From Planctomycetota bacterium (GTDB lineage: Bacteria; Planctomycetota; Planctomycetia; Isosphaerales; Isosphaeraceae), in contig JAJYCH010000426.1 in NCBI GenBank assembly GCA_021778575.1, positions 1 through 5,046 of the forward strand: a stretch of DNA of 5,046 bases. The letters are read 5' to 3'. Both the position numbers and the translations under genes were made by a program. The notes beneath the pieces were generated by a model that had not been told where the DNA came from, made no database searches, and saw only the letters and a list, made by a program, of their open reading frames with translations. Below, in pieces: positions 1 through 5,046 of this stretch (its first letter is position 1; the number at the start of each line of letters is the position of its first letter).

Positions 1-22
1 CAATCCAATAGCTCCGATTCAT
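1..22 (-). CDS. Possible start of a downstream minus-strand gene (partial, seven codons visible)
   Basis: An ATG on the minus strand at 22 opens a frame reading MNRSYWI before the window ends. A GGAG at 32-35 lies nine bases upstream, and the start is 64 bases beyond the DUF1559 stop. In planctomycetes DUF1559 genes are often followed by a small co-oriented hypothetical or lipoprotein gene, so a co-transcribed gene here is plausible. Seven codons are far too few to identify a product or to exclude chance. Confidence 0.2.
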
Positions 23-86
23 CAAGTGGGGCTCCGCGATCCGGTTGGGACTGAGCAAGTCGAATGAGCAGCGAGCAGCGAGTCGA

Positions 87-1136
87 TCAATAAGAGTCGG
101 CCGAAACAACTTCGCCACCGCTTCGGGTCGCCAGTTTCCGGTAGACACCCAGGGAGAGATTGCCGTTGACGACCGGCCCGGCCGTCTGGATCGTCGACTT
201 GAGGAAGTGGACCGAGCCGTCGCCGAAGACGAAGTTCGCGCCGCCGGGGTGCATGCTCCGGAAGCCGAACTGGCCGAAGGTCAGGTTGACCGCCGAGGTC
301 GCCGCGTTCAGATACCACTGGTCATAGTAGGTGCTGTCCGACGGAGCGTCGCCGTACAGGAACGAAGCGTTGATCGCCGGAACGCAGGTTGCCCAGCCGT
401 TCAAGCGGCTCGAGCCGGCCGCGGCGCTGCCGAACCACGCGGTCCGGGTCCAGGACTGGAAGACCGTGTCGGGATCGTTCTTGAAGCTCGAGGTCTCGCC
501 CATGAACAGGGTGTTGCTCGTGCCGTCGGTGACGTCGGCCACCTTGTAGGTCCGGTCGTAGCCGAAAACCCCGTCCGGCGAAATGTAGGTCTGGCTATAC
601 GAGGTCGGGCAGCCATAGTACCAGCGGAAGATGTCGTTGTTGCCGGTGACCGCGCCATACGAGGACTTGGCGTAATAGTTGCCCGATCCCGAGATCAGCG
701 CCTTGTTCGGCAGGTCCGACGGGCAGATCAACGAGTTGACCTGGGTCGCCATCGAAGTCGAGTTCACGACGAGAACCGCTGCCGATCCACCGGCCGGGTA
801 CGAGAAGTTGAACGCGTTGAAGACCAGGGTCTGTTCCATGTACGGGAACAGGCCCAGCCAGATCGGCACCAACCGCGCGCCGCAGTCGGTCGAGTTGGGC
901 CTCTCCTGGATCGCCATGGTTCCCATCGGGTAGCAACCATTGCCACTCTCGTAGTTGGCAATGGCCAGTCCGGCCTGCTTCAGGTTGTTGATGCACTGCG
1001 AGCGTCGGGCGGCTTCGCGGGCAGCCTGAACCGCCGGCAGGAGCAAGGCGATCAGAACGGCGATGATGGCGATGACGACCAGCAGCTCGATCAGCGTGAA
1101 ACCGCCGCGCGAGCGAACTCGGGAAGCACTTCGCAT
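87..1136 (-). CDS. DUF1559 family pseudopilin-like protein (prepilin N-terminal domain, H-X9-DG C-terminal domain)
   Basis: The product is 349 aa. Its N-terminus is a short basic leader (residues 1-12) ending in GG, then [20 protein letters not shown]. This is a class III prepilin signal: cleavage is expected after Gly12, the conserved Glu17 is at position +5 of the mature protein, and residues 13 to about 34 form the membrane/assembly helix, followed by the usual [13 protein letters not shown] helix. The C-terminus carries the H-X9-DG signature (His296, Asp306-Gly307 in [16 protein letters not shown]) and the typical ending [10 protein letters not shown]. Length and both ends match the DUF1559 family (SBP_bac_10), found in tens to hundreds of copies per planctomycete genome. 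Known: processing by a prepilin peptidase is expected; the specific function of these proteins is unknown. Inferred: an envelope or extracellular pseudopilin-like protein. The ATG at 1136 is supported by AAGGAG seven bases upstream. The protein looks intact. Its neighbour diverges on the plus strand, so it is not in an operon with the phosphatase gene. Confidence 0.95.
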   Translation of the reverse strand: MRSASRVRSRGGFTLIELLVVIAIIAVLIALLLPAVQAAREAARRSQCINNLKQAGLAIANYESGNGCYPMGTMAIQERPNSTDCGARLVPIWLGLFPYMEQTLVFNAFNFSYPAGGSAAVLVVNSTSMATQVNSLICPSDLPNKALISGSGNYYAKSSYGAVTGNNDIFRWYYGCPTSYSQTYISPDGVFGYDRTYKVADVTDGTSNTLFMGETSSFKNDPDTVFQSWTRTAWFGSAAAGSSRLNGWATCVPAINASFLYGDAPSDSTYYDQWYLNAATSAVNLTFGQFGFRSMHPGGANFVFGDGSVHFLKSTIQTAGPVVNGNLSLGVYRKLATRSGGEVVSADSY

Positions 1137-1143
1137 GCTCGGA

Positions 1144-1149
1144 CTCCTT
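1144..1149 (-). promoter_or_regulatory. Ribosome binding site of the DUF1559 gene
   Basis: On the minus strand the sequence reads AAGGAG, then seven bases, then the ATG at 1136. This strong Shine-Dalgarno match fixes the start and supports the full prepilin leader. Confidence 0.85.
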
Positions 1150-1341
1150 CTAACGAATTAAATGACGAACAGAGGAACCAGCGGGGACGATCAATCGCGG
1201 CCAACGTGGGGAGATCAGAAGCGAGTCGCGATCGACCAGGCATGAGGGGCAACGGATAACAGAGTAAACGGTCGCGCCCCTACTTGTAAACACTATCGAT
1301 TCTTCTTGATCCCGTCCAGGAGTCAACTCCTGAACTTAACG

Positions 1342-1372
1342 AAAAAACCCGGCTCCCCCCGAGGGAGCCGGG
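1342..1372 (-). terminator. Rho-independent terminator acting on the minus strand
   Basis: The arms 1348-1357 and 1363-1372 (GGGAGCCGGG and its complement) form a perfect 10-bp GC-rich stem with a five-base loop. On the minus strand the stem is followed directly by six T at 1347-1342. The plus strand has no T tract after the stem, so it acts on leftward transcription. It lies 205 bases upstream of the DUF1559 start, and no minus-strand gene is visible to its right. It therefore terminates an unseen short transcript, blocks antisense transcription from the phosphatase side, or attenuates the DUF1559 message. Confidence 0.85.
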
Positions 1373-1516
1373 CACAGCCAGGGAGAACGACGCTTGCTCG
1401 TGATTCATGACGTCAAACTTATGAATACTTCACGATTTCAAATTTATCAGAGTCAGTTACAAATTGTGACAGAGCACCCGCCGTGCCAGAAACTCGGTCA
1501 TCGTTTGGATTTGTTT

Positions 1517-1574
1517 CGAGAATTTTTGCTAAAGAATTGTGTCAAAACGATTTGCGGTTCTCGAAAAATTCTCG
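1517..1574. repeat. Perfect 11-bp inverted repeat with 36-bp spacer
   Basis: CGAGAATTTTT at 1517-1527 is the exact reverse complement of AAAAATTCTCG at 1564-1574. A second TTCTCG at 1558-1563 lies just before the right arm, so the left arm could pair with either copy. The right arm ends two bases before the -35 of the promoter candidate. A regulator binding site or an RNA stem is possible; the role is inferred only from position. Confidence 0.55.
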
Positions 1575-1576
1575 GC

Positions 1577-1604
1577 TTGACGGCTGTCATGAGGTCGCAA
1601 TAAT
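1577..1604 (+). promoter_or_regulatory. Candidate sigma-70-type promoter for the phosphatase gene
   Basis: TTGACG at 1577-1582 and AATAAT at 1599-1604 each match five of six consensus bases, with a 16-bp spacer. Transcription would start near 1611 and give a leader of about 175 bases before the ATG at 1787. The AT-rich DNA upstream is consistent with a promoter region. Planctomycete promoters are poorly defined, so this is a pattern match only. Confidence 0.45.
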
Positions 1605-1772
1605 ACCGATGCTCGATTTTGTATCAGGCCTGACGTAGTTTTGAGCGGTGTGTCCCGCGCGTGGTTTCGCCAGGGGATCGCGTTTCGCACCCCGGGCGCG
1701 GTAAAATCATCACCCTGGAGATTTTTGGATCGACCGAGTGAGCGTGGGTCGGGTGGTCGGACCCGGCCAGGG

Positions 1773-1777
1773 AAGGA
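1773..1777 (+). promoter_or_regulatory. Ribosome binding site of the phosphatase gene
   Basis: AAGGA lies nine bases before the ATG at 1787 and six bases before an in-frame TTG at 1784. ATG is preferred because MKVFVLGLDG is the usual opening of this family, so the TTG would add only one extra residue. Confidence 0.7.
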
Positions 1778-1786
1778 CAGTGGTTG

Positions 1787-3457
1787 ATGAAGGTTTTTGT
1801 GCTGGGTCTGGACGGGGCCACGTGGGATCTGGTCAAACCCCTGGCCGATGCGGGGGATCTCCCAAATCTGGCTCGGTTGATGGCCGGGGGGGCGTCGGGA
1901 ACCCTTCAGTCGGTCTTCCCGCCGCTGAGCCCGGTCGCCTGGACCGGGATCATGACCGGCAAGAATTCGGGTAAACACGGCGTGTTCGAGTTTCTCGAAT
2001 TCGCTCATGACCCCTTGCATGGACGAGTGAATTCGTCGCGAGCGATTCAGACCGAGCTGGTCTGGGAAGTGGCCGGGCGGCACGGCAAGTCGACCGTCGC
2101 CGGCGGCGTCCCGATGAGCTATCCCGCGCGGAAGGCGCCCGGCTTCTATCTCGGCGACTTCCTCAGCCCGGCCGATGCGCCCGACTTCGCCAGCGACCCG
2201 GCGATCCTCGCCGAACTCGAACAGGCGATCGGCGGCCCCTATCGCCCGTGGTCGACCACCGTTCACGACGGCGGCAACGAGGCCGGAGCGCTCCAGGATC
2301 TGACCGAATTTCTCGACCATCACCTGAAAACCGTCCGGTTTCTGATGAAGCGGTGCCCCTGGGACCTCTTCATGTTCGACCTGATGGCCACCGACCGGAT
2401 CCAGCACGAACTCTGGCACGCCTGGGAGCCCACCCATCGCGAGGCCAAGGGGCGCGACCTCTCGGCGATCAAGGCCGGTTACGTCGATTTCTGGAAAAAG
2501 CTCGATGAGGGAGTCGGGGCGATCGAGGCCGAGCTACCGCCCGACACGACGCTCCTGTTGATCAGCGACCACGGCTTCGGCCCGATCGAGTGGTACGTCA
2601 ACTTCAACGTCTGGCTCCTCGAACGCGGCGATATCGCCTTGCAGGACTCGTTCTACGTCAAGCAAAAGAAGTGGTTCTACGACCGAGGCGTCACCCCTCA
2701 GTGGTTTTATAATGTGATGGTGAAGCTCGGCCTGGCCGAGCAGCGCGTCGGCCGGTTCCGCGGCAAGCAGACCGGCGGTCTGGAGCGACTGGCGGAGTCG
2801 GCCTTTCTGTCGAAGCGTCATATCGACTGGTCGAAGACGAAAGTTTATTCGCAAGGCAACTTCGGCCAGATCTTTATCAATCAAAAGGGGCGTCAGCCGC
2901 AAGGTTGCGTCGAGCCCGAGGACGTCCGGGCCTTGCTCGACGAACTCAAGGCCGGTCTCCTGGCGATCCCGCATCCCGTGACCGGCGAGCCTCTGGTCGA
3001 AAAAGTCCTCGAACGCGAGGACCTGTATAGCGGCCCGCACGCCCACCTCGCGCCCGATTTGACGGTGGTCCTTCGCGACTGGCGATACCGGACGATCGGC
3101 CTCCACGACTTCACGACCAATAAACTGATCTCGCCATCGTTCGGTCCGACCGGCGACCACCGGATGGAAGGGGTTCTGATCGCCAGCGGAGCCGGAGTCC
3201 GCCCGGGAGCGACGCTGCAACCGGCGAACCTGCTCGACATCGCGCCCACGGTCCTGCACCTCCTGGGAGTGCCCGTCCCGAGTGACATGGATGGCCGAGT
3301 GTTATCGGAACTATTCGATCCGGCTATTGTCCCGCCGGTGACGCTTGACGCTGGATCAAACGGCACCCCCACCGTGCCCGAGACGGTCGAGGCAGCCTAC
3401 ACCGAGGAAGAAGACGCCGAGATCCAGCAGCGGTTGGCGGATCTTGGGTATATTTGA
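1787..3457 (+). CDS. Alkaline phosphatase superfamily protein (type I phosphodiesterase/nucleotide pyrophosphatase family)
   Basis: The product is 556 aa and is predicted to be a two-metal hydrolase of phosphate mono- or diesters. All seven active-site positions of the nucleotide pyrophosphatase/phosphodiesterase (NPP) family can be placed. One metal site is Asp9 (VLGLDGATWD), nucleophile Ser48 (FPPLSPVAWTGIMTG), Asp261 and His262 (LLISDHGFG). The other is Asp203 and His207 (ATDRIQHELW) and His458 (TGDHRMEGV). KHGVFEF at 63-69 and DIAPTVLHLLGVPVP at 484-498 are further family blocks. The tail (about 539-556) is acidic and ends RLADLGYI, an ending common in this group. There is no signal peptide or membrane segment: the N-terminus enters the first beta strand directly, so a cytoplasmic location is inferred. 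The substrate cannot be read from sequence; nucleotides, phospholipid headgroups and phosphonates are all possible. The gene stands alone, divergent from the DUF1559 gene and 119 bases before the next start. Confidence 0.93.
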   Translation: MKVFVLGLDGATWDLVKPLADAGDLPNLARLMAGGASGTLQSVFPPLSPVAWTGIMTGKNSGKHGVFEFLEFAHDPLHGRVNSSRAIQTELVWEVAGRHGKSTVAGGVPMSYPARKAPGFYLGDFLSPADAPDFASDPAILAELEQAIGGPYRPWSTTVHDGGNEAGALQDLTEFLDHHLKTVRFLMKRCPWDLFMFDLMATDRIQHELWHAWEPTHREAKGRDLSAIKAGYVDFWKKLDEGVGAIEAELPPDTTLLLISDHGFGPIEWYVNFNVWLLERGDIALQDSFYVKQKKWFYDRGVTPQWFYNVMVKLGLAEQRVGRFRGKQTGGLERLAESAFLSKRHIDWSKTKVYSQGNFGQIFINQKGRQPQGCVEPEDVRALLDELKAGLLAIPHPVTGEPLVEKVLEREDLYSGPHAHLAPDLTVVLRDWRYRTIGLHDFTTNKLISPSFGPTGDHRMEGVLIASGAGVRPGATLQPANLLDIAPTVLHLLGVPVPSDMDGRVLSELFDPAIVPPVTLDAGSNGTPTVPETVEAAYTEEEDAEIQQRLADLGYI

Positions 3458-3576
3458 GAGCTTTCAGGAACGTCATGATCTAGCCTCGCCCAATGCTTCT
3501 TATATTCGATCAGTGCGTCTCGCACGAGATCAGGCTCAACTGATTATTCGCAAACACTAGGGCAGAGGTGCTGACC
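3458..3576 (+). other. Intergenic gap before the DUF488 gene, with an imperfect hairpin
   Basis: The gap contains an imperfect inverted repeat at 3508-3531: GATC, then GTGCG-TCT-CGCAC, then GATC, with a one-versus-two-base bulge between the inner and outer stems. No T tract follows, so it is a weak terminator candidate at best and could be an operator or leader structure. TATATT at 3501-3506 resembles a -10 box but has no acceptable -35. The composition change relative to the phosphatase gene begins about here. Confidence 0.4.
3565..3570 (+). promoter_or_regulatory. Ribosome binding site that decides the DUF488 gene start
   Basis: GAGGTG matches the anti-Shine-Dalgarno well and is six bases from GTG 3577. 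The alternative GTG at 3568 sits inside this site and would rely on AGGG at 3559-3562. I therefore favour 3577, which makes the protein begin MLNRQKILL. Confidence 0.55.
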
Positions 3577-4443
3577 GTGTTGAATCGGCAAAAAATCCTG
3601 CTTCTGATGCTTAGGTATGCGGGGCGACCTGTCCAGCGTATCGAATTGATGAAGTGGTGTTTTTTGCTCCGACATGAGTCTGAGACGCGAGGTGGGAATT
3701 CGTTCTATGGATTTGTGCCTTATCTTTTTGGACCATTTTCGTTTGCAATGTATCAGGAAATTGAAAAGCTTAGCTCAACAAATTATGTCGTTTGCCATGG
3801 AGAGCGGGATTGGAAGCTCAACCCAGATCTTAGATACGATATCTCTGGAGTTAGCACAGGGGTTGAGCGAGAAATTATGAGGATCATTCGGGAGTTTGGC
3901 GGTCTTTCAAACGAAAGTCTCCTTGAATACGTTTATCAACACCATCCCGCTTATACCGTAAACAGCGAAAGGCAGAAACTCGTTTCGCGAAAGAAGGCCA
4001 AGCTTTCAGTCTATACAGCCGGATATGAAGGTGTTTGTATCGATGAGTTTTTGAATCTTTTTGTTGATACTGGAATCGAGCGAGTCATCGATGTGCGGAG
4101 CAATCCTATCGCGCGTCGATATGGATTTCATAAAAGAACGTTCGCGCGCCTTCTGGGTCACCTCTCCATCGAATATCAGCATTTCGCCGAACTTGGAATT
4201 CAGTCCGAGGTTCGTCGACTCTATCCGCCTGACGGCGATAGAAAGGATATGTTCGATCAGTATGAGGCAATTACGCTCAAGCACCAAGTGACTTCGATTG
4301 AGGAAGTTTCGCAATTGGTTAATCAGAAGCCGAGCGTGCTGGTGTGCATGGAGGGCAACCCGAGTAATTGCCACCGGAGTCGTCTTGCCAACTCCGTATC
4401 CCAACTCACAGGCCTTCCGATTGTTCACCTGGGGATAAACTAA
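3577..4443 (+). CDS. DUF488 family protein with N-terminal winged-helix/Panacea-like module
   Basis: The product is 288 aa from GTG 3577; GTG 3568 would add three residues. The C-terminal half (about 142-288) is a DUF488 domain, shown by VYTAGYEG (145-152), DVRSNPIARRYGFHK (172-186), ELG (205-207) and the Cys-rich block CMEGNPSNCHRSRLA (257-271), with Cys257 and Cys265-His266-Arg267. The CxE...P..CHR block is the family hallmark and probably its active or binding site; biochemical function is unknown. The N-terminal part (about 1-135) is helical. It carries LMKWCFLLRHE (24-34) and FYGFVPYLFGPFSFAMYQEI (44-63), then a predicted helix-turn-helix-like stretch (about 97-122). The K..FLL and YxxGPFS pattern recalls the SocA/Panacea (DUF4065) fold used by some antitoxins; this is resemblance, not proof. 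Codon and base use are far more AT-rich than in the phosphatase gene. The stop overlaps the next start (TAATG), so the two genes are probably translationally coupled. A DUF488 protein is near certain; a role in defence or regulation is inference. Confidence 0.88.
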   Translation: MLNRQKILLLMLRYAGRPVQRIELMKWCFLLRHESETRGGNSFYGFVPYLFGPFSFAMYQEIEKLSSTNYVVCHGERDWKLNPDLRYDISGVSTGVEREIMRIIREFGGLSNESLLEYVYQHHPAYTVNSERQKLVSRKKAKLSVYTAGYEGVCIDEFLNLFVDTGIERVIDVRSNPIARRYGFHKRTFARLLGHLSIEYQHFAELGIQSEVRRLYPPDGDRKDMFDQYEAITLKHQVTSIEEVSQLVNQKPSVLVCMEGNPSNCHRSRLANSVSQLTGLPIVHLGIN

Positions 4444-5046
4444 TGAATCCACAATCTGATCTTACTAAAGTACTTATCACTGTAATGACTTACCCCCATC
4501 CGTCGCGTGGGTATCAAGAATTAGTCTGCACCGCTGGGTTGACCGAATCTCTCGAATGGGTTCGACTTTATCCGATTGATTATCGTTATCGGCCCTCAGG
4601 CCAGCAATTTCGAAAATACCAATGGATTGAATTACGGCTCGACTCCCACTCGAAGCACAGGGATACTCGTAAAGAAAGTCGACAGCCTCATCTCGACTCG
4701 ATTCGTATTCTCGGAGAGCCGATATCAACGAGGAACAAATGGGTTGAGCGTCGCGAATTGATCGACCGAATTCCACATTTCACAGTCAACCAACTCAAGA
4801 CTCTCTATAAATCCGAGAAAGTATCCCTCGGAATAGTGCGACCGAAACGAATTATCGACCTTGAAATTCGCAAGGTTGTCGGTGAATGGAAGGCGGAATG
4901 GCAGGATCTCTTCAATCAAAAAACACTGTTTGGACCGCCTCAAAAACCGCTGAGGAAAATCCCCTATTCATTTCATTATGTTTTTGAATGTGAGGATAGC
5001 GAAAAGCCGCACACGGCGATGTGCGAGGATTGGGAATTAGGCGTAT
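4443..5046 (+). CDS. Uncharacterised protein coupled to the DUF488 gene (3' end beyond the window)
   Basis: The frame starts at ATG 4443, sharing its A with the TAA of the DUF488 gene, and stays open for 201 codons to the window edge. GGGGA at 4431-4435 is a modest ribosome binding site seven bases upstream. I do not recognise a named domain. Visible blocks are VLITVMTYPHPSRGYQELVC (10-29), TAGLTESLEWVRLYPIDYRY (30-49), FRKYQWIELRL (56-66), LGIVRPKRIIDLEI (129-142), LFGPPQKPLRKIPYSFHYVF (162-181), then a Cys/His-containing stretch, ECEDSEKPHTAMCEDWELG (182-200), with Cys183, His190 and Cys194. There is no signal peptide or membrane helix. The N-terminal half looks like a small beta-rich, aromatic-rich fold with a basic middle (KHRDTRKESR, 71-80), which would suit nucleic-acid binding; this is inference. 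The overlap implies a joint function with the DUF488 protein. Base use is AT-rich like that gene (26 of 60 GC at 4561-4620). Confidence 0.85.
   Translation, partial: MNPQSDLTKVLITVMTYPHPSRGYQELVCTAGLTESLEWVRLYPIDYRYRPSGQQFRKYQWIELRLDSHSKHRDTRKESRQPHLDSIRILGEPISTRNKWVERRELIDRIPHFTVNQLKTLYKSEKVSLGIVRPKRIIDLEIRKVVGEWKAEWQDLFNQKTLFGPPQKPLRKIPYSFHYVFECEDSEKPHTAMCEDWELGV

Larger units (their letters stand above)
1151..1770. other. Divergent intergenic region between the DUF1559 and phosphatase genes
   Basis: About 620 bases lie here without a convincing gene. From left to right it holds the 5' leader of the DUF1559 gene (no convincing -35/-10 pair seen), a minus-strand rho-independent terminator (1342-1372), an AT-rich stretch from roughly 1400 to 1620 (21 of 60 GC at 1501-1560), an 11-bp inverted repeat (1517-1574), a plus-strand promoter candidate (1577-1604) and then the GC-rich leader of the phosphatase gene. 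The 69-codon plus-strand frame at 1394-1603 has no ribosome binding site I trust and no recognisable protein features. Confidence 0.6.

Noticed and set aside
66..82. Tandem GAGCAGC repeat (two copies plus GAG)
   Set aside because: It is too short and too few in number to be a meaningful repeat; no CRISPR-like spacing is seen anywhere in the window.
45..1259. Long plus-strand open frame of 404 codons
   Set aside because: It lies opposite the well-supported DUF1559 gene. Its product is an Arg/Val/Asp-rich low-complexity chain with no domain, typical of the antisense of a GC-rich gene.
1394..1603. Small plus-strand open frame of 69 codons in the intergenic region
   Set aside because: It has no convincing ribosome binding site, runs through the inverted repeat and promoter candidate, and shows no codon bias or protein motif.
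1784..1786. TTG as start of the phosphatase gene
   Set aside because: It adds a single residue before an ATG that fits the family N-terminus and has an acceptable ribosome binding site spacing.
1529..2437. Minus-strand open frame of 302 codons overlapping the phosphatase gene
   Set aside because: It is antisense to the conserved catalytic core of the phosphatase, has no recognisable motif and owes its openness to high GC.
2534..3259. Minus-strand open frame of 241 codons inside the phosphatase gene
   Set aside because: It is a complementary-strand shadow of the SDHGF to GDHRMEG region of a real enzyme, and its product resembles no protein family.
3501..3506. TATATT as a -10 box for the DUF488 cassette
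   Set aside because: No acceptable -35 hexamer lies 16-18 bases upstream, so I do not call a promoter here.
4006..4452. Minus-strand open frame of 148 codons
   Set aside because: It is antisense to the conserved DUF488 domain, so it is a shadow.
4477..4943. Minus-strand open frames (99 and 72 codons) opposite the last gene
   Set aside because: The plus strand is continuously open from 4443 to the edge, with motif-rich coding and a coupled start. The minus frames overlap each other and have no features.

Overview
The window looks like chromosomal DNA from a planctomycete, probably of the Isosphaera/Singulisphaera type. The strongest pointer is the minus-strand gene at 87-1136. It encodes a DUF1559 pseudopilin-like protein with a type IV prepilin N-terminus and a C-terminal H-X9-DG signature, a family hugely expanded in Planctomycetota. 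High GC in the two left-hand genes fits (44 of 60 bases at 2161-2220, counted by hand). Assignment below phylum is a guess.

Layout: (a) 1-86 is the tail downstream of the DUF1559 gene and may hold the first seven codons of another minus-strand gene. (b) 87-1136 (-) is the DUF1559 gene with a clear ribosome binding site. (c) 1151-1770 is a long divergent intergenic region. It holds a perfect rho-independent terminator that acts on the minus strand, an AT-rich stretch with a perfect 11-bp inverted repeat, and a good sigma-70-like promoter pointing right. (d) 1787-3457 (+) is a complete cytoplasmic alkaline-phosphatase-superfamily phosphodiesterase/phosphatase with all seven metal and nucleophile positions present. 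(e) 3458-3576 is a short gap with an imperfect hairpin. (f) 3577-4443 (+) is a two-domain protein: an N-terminal helical or winged-helix-like module and a C-terminal DUF488 domain. (g) 4443-5046 (+) is a second gene that overlaps the DUF488 stop by one base and runs off the right edge. It encodes an uncharacterised protein.

The DUF1559 and phosphatase genes are diverging, ordinary planctomycete genes with no evident functional link. The right-hand third is different. Its base composition drops sharply (20 of 60 GC at 3721-3780), and its two genes are translationally coupled and of unknown function. The DUF488-fusion gene and its partner probably work as one unit. This pair is the best candidate in the window for an undescribed system, possibly a horizontally acquired accessory or defence-type cassette, although nothing in the sequence proves that role.
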